Source: Acidimicrobiales bacterium (GTDB taxonomy: Bacteria > Actinomycetota > Acidimicrobiia > Acidimicrobiales > MedAcidi-G1). From it: a DNA stretch of 64,000 nucleotides. Position 1 is the first letter of the stretch; each line of letters begins with the position of its first letter. The DNA lies in assembly GCA_029242745.1 (NCBI GenBank), contig JAQWTI010000011.1:1-64000 (forward strand), read 5' to 3'. The notes beneath the pieces are model-generated. The model had not been told where the DNA came from. It saw only the letters and a list, made by a program, of their open reading frames with translations, and did not search any database. A program made the translations under genes and the position numbers. Shown in pieces: positions 33,909 through 41,951 of the stretch.

Positions 33909-35171
33909 TCAATCAGAATCAAGCAAACGTAGTCGCCCAGTCAGTTGCAAGAATACGCCGCCACCGAGAACCACCAGCCCAGCAAAGGCAACAACTGGCC
34001 GAGGGCCAAAAATGGCAATTGCTGCACCCATTACCAAGTTGGCGAACGGTGAAACCCCAAGCACCCCCATTAGGTAGAGGGCCATCACCCTGCCCCGCAT
34101 CGTGTCATCAACCTGCAACTGGACAGTTGAGTTGAGGTTAGATGCTGAACCAAGATGCATGCACCCAATCAGACCCAACCCCACGAACCCCATCCAGAAA
34201 ACGGGTGCCGCCGCAAACAGCATTAACGCGACGCCATACCCACAGGTTGCCACTAGTTGAACACTTGATCGTCGCATCTGACCAAGTTCTCCAACAACCA
34301 GAGGAGCGGCTAAAAGCGCCCCCAAACCCTGGGCTGATCCCAACATTCCAAACCAAAATGGTGAAACCTCAAAAACTTCCTCCGCAAAAACAACGATCTG
34401 TTGCACCACCGGCTGACCCATAGTGGAAACCAGCGCAGTGGTTCCGATTGCCACTCTGATTCCCGGCGATCTCAACACGTATCGAATTGACTCCCGGTAA
34501 TCGCCGAGTATCGATGAAACGTGGCTGGTTGTTCTCACTTCAGATTCCCTGTCAGGTCGGAACAGCTCATCAACCTGAATGAGGTACAACGCAGAAAGGA
34601 CTGGGGCGTAGCAGACCGAAGCCACGAACAATGCCCAACCGGGGCCTACTGTTCCGATGATTACTCCACCAAGGGCTGGACCAAACGTGCGGGCCGCATT
34701 GAACTGGGTGGAGTTCAGGGTGATGGCATTGCGGAGGTGCTCACGGGGCACACAGTCGGCCACGAAGGACTGCCAAGTCGGAAGTTGGATTCCGTAGACA
34801 AATCCACCTGCCAAGAGAAGGGCCATCCAGACCCCGACGCCACGCATCCCAATTCCCCAGGCAAACGCCATAAGGGCAGCAAGTAAGGAACAAACCGAGT
34901 TGGTAACCAGCAACACTTTCCGCCGGTCATAACGATCCGATACGTAACCTGCGAGCGGGTTGGTAAACAGCATCGGAATGAACGAAGCGAATGCAGCAGC
35001 CCCCACCCAAGCGGCGGATTCGGTGATTTGGTAGACGATCCAGTAGGTCGCCACGTACTGGATCCAACGACCATTGTTGGTGAGCACACCGCCGGTCCAG
35101 AAGAGTCGATAGTTGCGAAACCCCATGGCCGGATAGCGCCGGCCCGGTCGATTCGGGGCCTCATCAAACAT
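33909..35171 (-). CDS. MFS transporter (MFS_3, EntS-like)
   Basis: A 420-residue membrane transporter with about 12 hydrophobic segments. The MFS_3 group signature is seen in FRNYRLFWTGGVLTNNGRWI at the start, in GYVSDRYDRRKVLLVTN (the MFS loop 2-3 motif), and in NAITLNSTQFNAARTFGPALGG. Members export siderophores, drugs or metabolites; no substrate can be assigned. The ATG at 35171 is used. It is convergent with the RecB-like gene and divergent from the enoyl-CoA hydratase-like gene. Confidence 0.83.
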   Translation of the reverse strand: MFDEAPNRPGRRYPAMGFRNYRLFWTGGVLTNNGRWIQYVATYWIVYQITESAAWVGAAAFASFIPMLFTNPLAGYVSDRYDRRKVLLVTNSVCSLLAALMAFAWGIGMRGVGVWMALLLAGGFVYGIQLPTWQSFVADCVPREHLRNAITLNSTQFNAARTFGPALGGVIIGTVGPGWALFVASVCYAPVLSALYLIQVDELFRPDRESEVRTTSHVSSILGDYRESIRYVLRSPGIRVAIGTTALVSTMGQPVVQQIVVFAEEVFEVSPFWFGMLGSAQGLGALLAAPLVVGELGQMRRSSVQLVATCGYGVALMLFAAAPVFWMGFVGLGLIGCMHLGSASNLNSTVQLQVDDTMRGRVMALYLMGVLGVSPFANLVMGAAIAIFGPRPVVAFAGLVVLGGGVFLQLTGRLRLLDSD

Positions 35172-35261
35172 GCGGCGACACTAGATGGGGGCCTAGTCAC
35201 ACTAGTCAGTGGGCCCGGCCGGCAGTAAGGAACATCCCAGACCGTGCAACAATCTGAACAT

Positions 35262-36032
35262 ATGAGTCTTCTGAGAATCGAGCGAAGAAACCGGGTTGCA
35301 GTTCTCACTTTTGATGATCCCGATAGACGCAACGTGGTTAGCAACGAAATGAATGACGAGTTGCTGACTGCCTTTGACGAGTTAGAAGCCGACGAGGGAG
35401 TGGGTGCTGTAGTCATCACCGGAGAAGGGCGGGCATTCTGTGCCGGGGCCGTCCTAGATGATTTACTGGAAGCCGGCAAAGGTGAGGCCGACGGCACGCT
35501 GCCTGACATCTATCGGGGTTTCCTGCGAGTGGCTCACACCCCGCTACCGACCGTCGCTGCTGTTAACGGAGCGGCAGTGGGCGCTGGTATGAACATGGTT
35601 CTGGCATGTGATCTGGTGGTCGCCGCCCGATCAGCCCGATTCGACTCACGATTCCTCACAATCGGTGTCCACCCAGGTGGCGGCCATACTTGGCGGCTCC
35701 GCAACATCACCGAACTTCAGACCGCCAAGGCCATGGTGCTATTTGAGCAGGTCCTGGATGGCGAGCAGGCAGTTCAGCGTGGCGTGGCCTGGGACTGTGT
35801 TGACGATAGTCAATTGGTCGATCGGGCGGTGGACTACGCAGCCAAGGCCGCCAACCACCCTCGAGAGCTCGTGGCTATCACCAAGCAAACTCTCCACGAC
35901 ACTGCGGCAGTTAACGAATCGACGGCGGCAGTGCGGCTAGAGATCGATCCTCAGGTCTGGTCGATGCATCAGCCAGCCTTTACCGAGATGGTGACCAAGT
36001 TGAAGGCTAAAATTGCGGGCAGCCAGGGTTAA
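35262..36032 (+). CDS. Enoyl-CoA hydratase/isomerase-family protein lacking the standard catalytic glutamates
   Basis: A 256-residue crotonase-fold protein. The oxyanion-hole elements GRAFCAGAVLDDL and NGAAVGAGMNMVLACDL are intact. However, where rat hydratase has Glu144 and Glu164, I align Phe (FDSRFLTIG) and Ala (TAKAMVL). It is therefore unlikely to be a simple enoyl-CoA hydratase and may act on another CoA thioester. ATG at 35262 fits homologues; an in-frame GTG at 35244 is less likely. It ends in a convergent 4-base overlap with the acetyltransferase gene. Confidence 0.8.
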   Translation: MSLLRIERRNRVAVLTFDDPDRRNVVSNEMNDELLTAFDELEADEGVGAVVITGEGRAFCAGAVLDDLLEAGKGEADGTLPDIYRGFLRVAHTPLPTVAAVNGAAVGAGMNMVLACDLVVAARSARFDSRFLTIGVHPGGGHTWRLRNITELQTAKAMVLFEQVLDGEQAVQRGVAWDCVDDSQLVDRAVDYAAKAANHPRELVAITKQTLHDTAAVNESTAAVRLEIDPQVWSMHQPAFTEMVTKLKAKIAGSQG

Positions 36033-36745
36033 TTCGAAGGCGAGAGCCACTCTCTGACCAAGTCGGCTCGTCGTACACACCATTCTTCAGCGGTCACCGC
36101 GTAGCGCAGATGATCTTCCCATACTCCTGCGATTTCCAGATACCGCTCGGCTAAGCCTTCACAACGAAACTCCAGTTTCTCCATGACCCGGCGAGACTGC
36201 GAATTCCTAGGCACAATCGATATCTGCAGGCGATGCAAGTCAAGCTCATCAAAAGCAAATCGGCAAAGCACGACTAGGGCCTCAGGGACGTAGCCGTGGC
36301 CGGCCTGAACCTCGTCTACCCAATAGCCCACGTGGCCACTGCGGAAAGCGCCGAGGACCAAATTATTGAAGTTCAGTTCCCCAGCAAAAACTGCACTAGG
36401 CAACTCATCCGAAGAACTACCGCCCGTCATGGATCTTGCTGATTGGCTGCTCTGATTCGCAACAAAAATGCCAAAACTCCAGCCTGTTCCCAACTGACGT
36501 TGTCGGCGGCGATCAGCACAACGCGCTGCGAAGGCATTGTGGTCTTCGACTGGATCAGGTTGACTAACGCCACGTTGGGGCTCCCACTTAGTCAACCAGT
36601 CGGTGTTTCGGCGACGGACGTCTCGCCACTCACCAAAGTCTTCAGGCTCAAGGGGTTTCAAGAGCACCCTTCGCCCCCCAAGAACCGGACACTCGATGCT
36701 CTCGTCGGCGGCCATACCTCCATCATTCCCTGTGCTTGATGGCAT
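36029..36745 (-). CDS. GNAT-family N-acetyltransferase (RimJ/RimL-like)
   Basis: A 238-residue acetyltransferase. The acetyl-CoA region is GYWVDEVQAGHGYVPEAL (R/Q-x-x-G-x-G/A-like), followed by FAFDELDLHRLQISIVPRN and SRRVMEKLEF, both typical of RimJ/RimL. These enzymes acetylate N-terminal amino groups of ribosomal proteins or small amines. A 20-residue Ser-rich insertion (QSSQSARSMTGGSSS) in the middle looks like a flexible loop. ATG at 36745 is used; an ATG at 36715 is possible. Confidence 0.82.
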   Translation of the reverse strand: MPSSTGNDGGMAADESIECPVLGGRRVLLKPLEPEDFGEWRDVRRRNTDWLTKWEPQRGVSQPDPVEDHNAFAARCADRRRQRQLGTGWSFGIFVANQSSQSARSMTGGSSSDELPSAVFAGELNFNNLVLGAFRSGHVGYWVDEVQAGHGYVPEALVVLCRFAFDELDLHRLQISIVPRNSQSRRVMEKLEFRCEGLAERYLEIAGVWEDHLRYAVTAEEWCVRRADLVREWLSPSN

Positions 36746-36789
36746 GACAGAACCCGGGCCGAATTAGCGGGCCACAGTCCCCAGCGAAG

Positions 36790-37884
36790 TCAAATCAAAA
36801 TTTCGTCCAACGCTCCAAGCAGGAGAGTGACGTTGCGCTGTCGGGCGGTGTGACCCATACATCCAATACGCCAGACCTGGCCAGCCACCGGCCCCAGACC
36901 ACCGCCAATCTCAATCCCGTAGTCGCTTAAAAGTTGCCTCCGAACGTCGGCTTCGCTAACGCCGGCGGGAAGACGATTGGACGGGACCAAGGCCGAGGTG
37001 AGCTCCGGCAATCTGTGGCCCTCTTGGGCAAACAATTCAAATCCGCGCTGCACTAGGCCCTCCTGCAGCCGATCACCACATTCCTGATGTCGGGCCTGCA
37101 CGTTGCTTAACCCCTCCTCGAGTACGACACCCAGTCCTGCGTGAAGCGCGTAGATCATCGAAATAGGGGCCGTGTGGTGGTAGGCGCGGGTGCCTCCACC
37201 AGTCACGTAGTTAGCGATCATTGAAAAGTCCAGGTACCAAGACTGCGGCTTGTCAACAAATCCGCTTATAGCCGCAGGTGAGACGGTCACTGGTGACAGG
37301 CCGGGTGGCACGCCAAGGCATTTTTGAGTACCGCTGTAAGCTAAGTCGATACCCCAGCGATCGATTTCCAGCGGAATGCCACCTAGTGAAGTCACACAGT
37401 CCACTAGCAGCAGCGCATCGCCCTTACCAAGGCCAATTGGGGCGATGTCGTTGCGAACTCCAGTGGAAGTTTCTGCATGGACCACGGCGATGACCTTGGG
37501 AGACGGGTGGGCGTCGAGCAGGGCCTGCGGCTCGATGGCTGCACCCCACTCTGCGTCAACGCGAATGACATCAGCACCACATCGAGACGCCACGTCACAC
37601 ATACGCTCACCGAAAACGCCGTTAACGCCGACAACTACCACGTCGTCGGGCCCCAACACATTTACGAATGTGGCTTCCATACCAGCTGATCCAGTGGCCG
37701 AGACAGGAAAGGTCAAAGGATTGGAGGTTTGGAAAACCTGTCGTAGACGTTCGTTGGTTTCGTCTAAGAGGCAGATGAAATCGGGATCTAAGTGGCCTAT
37801 AACCGGGCGACCAAAAGCCTCAATGACCTCAGGATACGGATTCCCCGGACCGGGGCCCATGAGAACACGATCTGGGTGCAACAT
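36790..37884 (-). CDS. Class V aminotransferase (alanine-glyoxylate/serine-pyruvate type)
   Basis: A 364-residue PLP enzyme of the alanine-glyoxylate aminotransferase family. It begins near MLHPDRVLMGPGPGNPYPEV, has the central TSTGVRNDI and DCVTSLGGIPL regions, and the PLP Lys in SGTQKCLGVPPG. Reactions in the family include glyoxylate plus alanine or serine giving glycine. The ATG at 37884 has AAGGAG about ten bases upstream and is preferred over a longer frame. It lies 75 bases after the DUF501-Ppx gene on the same strand. Confidence 0.86.
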   Translation of the reverse strand: MLHPDRVLMGPGPGNPYPEVIEAFGRPVIGHLDPDFICLLDETNERLRQVFQTSNPLTFPVSATGSAGMEATFVNVLGPDDVVVVGVNGVFGERMCDVASRCGADVIRVDAEWGAAIEPQALLDAHPSPKVIAVVHAETSTGVRNDIAPIGLGKGDALLLVDCVTSLGGIPLEIDRWGIDLAYSGTQKCLGVPPGLSPVTVSPAAISGFVDKPQSWYLDFSMIANYVTGGGTRAYHHTAPISMIYALHAGLGVVLEEGLSNVQARHQECGDRLQEGLVQRGFELFAQEGHRLPELTSALVPSNRLPAGVSEADVRRQLLSDYGIEIGGGLGPVAGQVWRIGCMGHTARQRNVTLLLGALDEILI

Positions 37885-37959
37885 GTCTAATCCACTCCTT
37901 AAAGGCTTGCTTCTAAAAGGACGCGCTTTCGTTAAGGAAAAGCTCAACCTTGACAAATC

Positions 37960-39339
37960 CTAGAGTTGCGAAGCCACAAGGCCGTCGAGAATGTCAGACT
38001 CTGACACCAAGCACTCCTCGAAGCCGAACTGCCGCATCACCTTCACCAGGATCGAGAGGCCTCCAACAATTACGTCAGCGCGGCCCTCTTCCATTCCAGG
38101 ATTGGCCATGCGCGCCTCGCGATCTTCAGTCGCCAAGGTCCGGAACACATCCTCAACCGCCTCTTTAGATAAGCGAAAATGGTGGATACGGTCCCGGTCG
38201 TAAGTCGCTAGGCCGATCTCAACGGCTGCTACGCACGACACGGTGCCCGCCAATCCGACCAGTGTCTTAGCCCTGACTAAACTTGGGACCTCGAGGCACA
38301 CCTCGTCGAGGTGTGCCTCGACGACGGACAGACAAGCGAGCAGTTCTTCTGGCAGCGCTGGGTCGTGCTCAATCCACTGCTCAGTCAAACGGACACAGCC
38401 AATGTCACAAGACCAAGCCTCTTCGGCTGCACTGGTGCCACTCACAAATTCTGTTGACCCGCCACCAATATCGACTACCAGAAATGGGCCTGCTGCTGGG
38501 TCTAGGCCTGCCGTGGCACCGGCAAAGGATGCTCTGCCTTCTTCAATTCCTGAAAGCAGCTCGGGGCGAAACCCGATTACCGACTCGGCAGCATTAAAGA
38601 ACTCCTCACGGTTCGTGGCATCGCGCGCCGCCGAAGTCGCCGTGATTCGGCAATGAGCAACGCTGTGAGCATCCATCACTTCGCGATATTCAGCCAGAAC
38701 CGCTAGTACCCGGTCGATAGCCTGAGGATTGATGCGACCGGTGGCGTCGACCCCCTCTCCCATCCGCGTAATACGCATTCTTCGATCCAAGGTTATGAAT
38801 CCAGCCGGACCTCCGCTCGGGCTGGCCCGGCCAATTAAAAGCCGAGTGGAGTTGGTTCCACAGTCGATTGCAGCCACCGGTTTAACTTCTAATGAAATCT
38901 GGTGGTGAACCCACCGGCCAACTGGATCATCTCCACCAGCCAGAAACCAGGCGTAGTGGGCGTGTAGGCACTTCACCCCTTGCCGAGTTCCTCCGACGCC
39001 ACCAGAGGGTCGATGTCCGCTGTGAGCATCGGGTATGGCCGCGTCTCGCTCGAGGGCATAGCGATCGTGCGCCGCTGCCAAAGCCACCGGGTCGCAGGCG
39101 GCCTCGGCATTCCGAACTCCACCACTGGATTCCAATGTGCCAATGCGCGCCCTCAGGACTCTGCCGACAAGCCAATAACGGGTGGGCATCGGCCGTCCAT
39201 CGTCCAGCACCGGGTGATTGCGGATAACTACCGGTGTACCTGCCGTATCCCGAACTACGACTTCAAAGGCCCCTTCGGGGCGGCGACCCAATAATGCCTC
39301 GACGACCAACCCCTCTGAAGGGCGATCGTCAGGAATCAT
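37960..39339 (-). CDS. DUF501-Ppx/GppA fusion (exopolyphosphatase-type)
   Basis: A 459-residue protein of two parts. Residues 1-150 match DUF501: RPMPTRYWLVGR, IGTLESSGGVR and QGVKCLHAHYAWFLAGG. Residues 153-459 are a Ppx/GppA phosphatase with AAIDCGTNSTRLLIG, RMGEGVDATGRI, the ASKHA loop VVDIGGGSTEFV and GLAGTVSCVAA. Mycobacteria carry these as separate adjacent genes downstream of eno and ftsB; here they are one polypeptide and lie about 9 kb from eno and ftsB. The Ppx part hydrolyses polyphosphate or (p)ppGpp-related substrates. Stop is 20 bases downstream of coxG's start side... the next gene on the strand (coxG) ends at 39354. Confidence 0.85.
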   Translation of the reverse strand: MIPDDRPSEGLVVEALLGRRPEGAFEVVVRDTAGTPVVIRNHPVLDDGRPMPTRYWLVGRVLRARIGTLESSGGVRNAEAACDPVALAAAHDRYALERDAAIPDAHSGHRPSGGVGGTRQGVKCLHAHYAWFLAGGDDPVGRWVHHQISLEVKPVAAIDCGTNSTRLLIGRASPSGGPAGFITLDRRMRITRMGEGVDATGRINPQAIDRVLAVLAEYREVMDAHSVAHCRITATSAARDATNREEFFNAAESVIGFRPELLSGIEEGRASFAGATAGLDPAAGPFLVVDIGGGSTEFVSGTSAAEEAWSCDIGCVRLTEQWIEHDPALPEELLACLSVVEAHLDEVCLEVPSLVRAKTLVGLAGTVSCVAAVEIGLATYDRDRIHHFRLSKEAVEDVFRTLATEDREARMANPGMEEGRADVIVGGLSILVKVMRQFGFEECLVSESDILDGLVASQL

Positions 39340-39353
39340 GGTCTACAGGGGAC

Positions 39354-40058
39354 CTAAACTAATGCCACCACGATCACAACGATTACCGCAATAACGATAA
39401 GCGTCGGGACCAGGCGTTTGAGTACCGGTGTACCAGCGGCACCTAAAAGATTTACGGCCTCGACCTCAGGCGCATCGATGACCCTCACCTTGGTCGCCTC
39501 GTCTCCAGAAACCAGAGGATCGACAGGCTGCTCTTCGACGGGCTGCTCCTCAACAGGCTGCTCCTCAACAGGCTGCTCCTCGACGGGCTGCTCCTCGACG
39601 GCTCCACCTGCGGGATCTGATGAGATCAACTCGCTTAGGTTGTCCGCAAACTGAGCCATTAGTTTTTTTGATACATCGGCCATAACACCGCGCCCGAACT
39701 GGGCGACCTTGCCGGTCACCGTGAGATCAGTGATAACAGATACCTTCGTGCCCTCCGTGGTGGCTTCCAGCTGGGCGGTAATGTCAGCCGAAGCGTTGCC
39801 TGCACCCCGGGTGTCACGGCCCTCCGCCCTGAGAACAGCCCGATAACTATTGTCGTTACGCTCAACGAAAGAAGCGGCACCCTTGTACTGGGCGGTAATT
39901 GGGCCAACCTTGATCTTCACAGCGCCGCGAAACTCGTCACCCTCGATCTCCTGAAGTTGAGCGCCCGGTAGACAAGGGGCGATTCGCTCAACGTCGGTCA
40001 GCACCGCCCAGACCTGATCTATTGGTGCCGAGACATCAAACTCGTTGTTCAGTTCCAT
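39354..40058 (-). CDS. coxG: CoxG-type SRPBCC protein with C-terminal membrane anchor
   Basis: A 234-residue protein. Residues 1-145 form the SRPBCC/CoxG domain (FDVSAPIDQVWAVLTDVERI at the N-terminus and QFGRGVMADVSKKLM near 125). A linker with five EEQPV repeats follows, then a C-terminal hydrophobic helix (LIVIAVIVVIVVALV). CoxG is thought to recruit CO-dehydrogenase-type hydroxylases to the membrane, and the anchor here supports that. The start overlaps the end of the MobA-like gene by 10 bases, placing it in a run with the second XdhC copy. Confidence 0.85.
   Translation of the reverse strand: MELNNEFDVSAPIDQVWAVLTDVERIAPCLPGAQLQEIEGDEFRGAVKIKVGPITAQYKGAASFVERNDNSYRAVLRAEGRDTRGAGNASADITAQLEATTEGTKVSVITDLTVTGKVAQFGRGVMADVSKKLMAQFADNLSELISSDPAGGAVEEQPVEEQPVEEQPVEEQPVEEQPVDPLVSGDEATKVRVIDAPEVEAVNLLGAAGTPVLKRLVPTLIVIAVIVVIVVALV
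39526..39600. repeat. Five tandem 15-bp units inside coxG
   Basis: Five consecutive 15-base copies of ggctgctcctc(g/a)ac(g/a), with only small differences (first copy has ctcttcg). On the minus strand they encode EEQPV five times in the linker between the SRPBCC domain and the membrane helix. Repeats of this kind expand and contract by slippage, so copy number may differ between strains. Confidence 0.9.
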
Positions 40059-40612
40059 CGTCGCAAGTCCTCCATCGTGTCCACGTCAGCGGGATCACCT
40101 TCACACGGTACTTCCGTCACTAGGTCCGACCTCCGTGACAAGAGGCTCCTCGCCCCTTCGTCGCCCGTGTAGGGAAGTTCGTCCCACAGGTCCCGTCCGA
40201 TCAGAGTTGGCGGCCGGCGTTGGCCGTTGAAAGTGGCTACGGCCAACATCTCGTCAGTTGCGGCCACAGCGCGCCAGGCTTCAGCCGGCACCCCCGGACT
40301 ATCGGCTAAACCCACGAGCAGGGAATCATGGCCGACCCTTGTGGCATGTGTTACCGCCAAGCGGAGAGATCCCGCCTGTCCGTCTGCCCACCGTTCGTTG
40401 TGGAGCACCGTCGCGCTAGTTGGAATTACGCTCTCCAGGTCCACGGCCCCAGTTACCACAATCAACTCGTCAAGCCCGCTAGCCGATGCGGCAATTAACG
40501 CATGTGCAACTAACGGGCGCCCATTCACCTCAGCCAGCAATTTGTGGCCATCTCCATCCCAACGTGAACCGCCACCAGCAGCCAACACGACAGCAGCCCG
40601 GGTCACCTGCAC
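40049..40612 (-). CDS. MobA/MocA-like nucleotidyltransferase (second copy)
   Basis: A 187-residue MobA-like NTP transferase: AAVVLAAGGGSRWDGDGHKLLAE near the N-terminus, GLADSPGVPAEAW in the middle and the C-terminal CEGDPADVDTMEDLRRW, where PxDVDT is characteristic. It probably builds the cytosine-dinucleotide form of the molybdenum cofactor. Start is GTG at 40612 (GTG at 40606 also possible), ten bases after the XdhC stop; a longer in-frame reading overlaps XdhC extensively and is unlikely. It overlaps coxG by 10 bases. Confidence 0.8.
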   Translation of the reverse strand: MQVTRAAVVLAAGGGSRWDGDGHKLLAEVNGRPLVAHALIAASASGLDELIVVTGAVDLESVIPTSATVLHNERWADGQAGSLRLAVTHATRVGHDSLLVGLADSPGVPAEAWRAVAATDEMLAVATFNGQRRPPTLIGRDLWDELPYTGDEGARSLLSRRSDLVTEVPCEGDPADVDTMEDLRRWN

Positions 40613-40622
40613 CAATATATTC

Positions 40623-41768
40623 TCAGTCGTGAATTGGCCCGTCGGTGACCGACAAGGCCTTGGCCGAGCGGCCGGTCCGCATGGCGATAATCTCCGAGAC
40701 GATAGAAATGGCCGTCTCCTCGGGGGTTCGAGCACCGATATCGAGCCCGATAGGCGAATGGAGACGACTGAGCTGTTCATCGGAAACACCAACTGCCCCA
40801 AGACGATCGATCCGTTCGTCATGGGTTCTCCTCGATCCCATGACTCCGATGTAGCCAACCGAGGTGCCTAGTGCTCCAACGATGGCTGGAACGTCAAATT
40901 TGACATCGTGTGTCAAAATGCAGATCGCGTCCCGATACCGCAAATCAGGCCCCACCTCGTTCAAAAGACGGTCAGGCCAATCCACGCGGACTTCGTCGGC
41001 CAGCGGAAACCGCTTTTTCGTAGCGAAAACCTCACGCGCGTCACAGACCGTGACCCGGTATCCGAGGACCTTGGCTACACGCACAAGCGCCGCCGTGAAA
41101 TCCACAGCTCCGAAGACAAGCATCTGCGGCGGGGCGGCAAATGATTCTACGAAAATCGAGACTGACTCCTCCCGAGCCTCACCGTGTTCGCCGTAGTGCC
41201 GAACCCCGCTACGCCCGGCAGACAATTCGCCGAGGGCATCTCGGACCACCACCCGATCTAATCCCTCGTCACCGAGGGAACCCAGTACCTCAAACCCTTC
41301 GGCCGCAATCGGACGGACCAGCAAATGACCACCAACTCCCGGCCCTTCTACGACCGTGGCCAGCGCAACCGGCACCTCGTCGACTAAAAGCCCTGCCAAA
41401 CGATCAAATAGAGGTTCTTTCTGGTCCACTGACTGATCCATGTCGGGCACTATTGCCCAATCGAGTGGTTCGACGAAGAGGTGAACAGTGCCACCACAAG
41501 TCAGGCCCACAGAAAACGCCTCGTCATCGCTGTAACCGAAGGTGACCATGCGAGGGCGTCCTGTGGTCAGCACCTCGAGGGCCTCAGACACCACCGCTCC
41601 CTCAACACAACCTCCAGATACTGAACCGGCAACCTCTCCTTCCTCTGTGACAGCCATCGCTGCGCCAGGAAGGCGCGGGGCGGACCCTTCTACATCAACG
41701 ACACGCGCTAGTGCAACCTGTTGACCCTGTCGACGCCACCGCTGGAGGTCGTTCAGTAAATCTTTCAC
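40623..41768 (-). CDS. XdhC/CoxI-family molybdenum cofactor maturation protein (second copy)
   Basis: A 381-residue full-length XdhC. The N-terminal CoxI domain has GSAPRLPGAAMAV, GSVSGGCVEGAVV and GLTCGGTVHLF, with the conserved cysteines. The C-terminal Rossmann domain has GYIGVMGSRRTHDERI and HSPIGLDIGARTPEE. It prepares and hands over sulfurated molybdenum cofactor. GTG start at 41768. Encoded ahead of MobA-like and coxG genes and about 6.3 kb from coxS and coxM. This copy is the better candidate partner for the CoxMS proteins. Confidence 0.88.
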   Translation of the reverse strand: MKDLLNDLQRWRRQGQQVALARVVDVEGSAPRLPGAAMAVTEEGEVAGSVSGGCVEGAVVSEALEVLTTGRPRMVTFGYSDDEAFSVGLTCGGTVHLFVEPLDWAIVPDMDQSVDQKEPLFDRLAGLLVDEVPVALATVVEGPGVGGHLLVRPIAAEGFEVLGSLGDEGLDRVVVRDALGELSAGRSGVRHYGEHGEAREESVSIFVESFAAPPQMLVFGAVDFTAALVRVAKVLGYRVTVCDAREVFATKKRFPLADEVRVDWPDRLLNEVGPDLRYRDAICILTHDVKFDVPAIVGALGTSVGYIGVMGSRRTHDERIDRLGAVGVSDEQLSRLHSPIGLDIGARTPEETAISIVSEIIAMRTGRSAKALSVTDGPIHD

Positions 41769-41884
41769 TCCGACAGGCTACGACTTCTCATAGCGCGCGC
41801 ATGAACTGGTAGCTGCATCTGATACGACTCACAGTGCCGAGTATTCGAAGCCCTGTGCGGGAGAGAGAAAGTATGATTCATTTT

Positions 41885-41906
41885 CCTAAGAAATTTATTT
41901 CCTTAG
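41885..41906. promoter_or_regulatory. AT-rich imperfect palindrome upstream of ppc
   Basis: In an unusually AT-rich stretch about 45 bases upstream of the ppc start, the sequence reads CCTAAGAAATTTATTTCCTTAG, whose arms CTAAGAAAT and ATTTCCTTAG are near inverted complements. The same stretch also contains direct repeats TTTCCTAAG and TTTCCTTAG spaced 16 bases apart. It may be an operator or core promoter for ppc. No protein is proposed; this rests on base pattern alone. Confidence 0.35.
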
Positions 41907-41951
41907 ATTGAAATATCTAGAACCACGGGGGTAACTAGTTATGTTCTCGTT

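Noticed and set aside
39526-39600. Tandem repeats considered as CRISPR or regulatory array
   Set aside because: Units are 15 bp, directly adjacent without spacers and encode EEQPV in frame inside coxG; no cas genes are nearby.
40613-40858. Longer N-terminus of the second MobA-like gene overlapping XdhC
   Set aside because: The extra 82 residues lie in the coding region of the XdhC gene and have no MobA similarity; the domain starts at the GTG near 40612.
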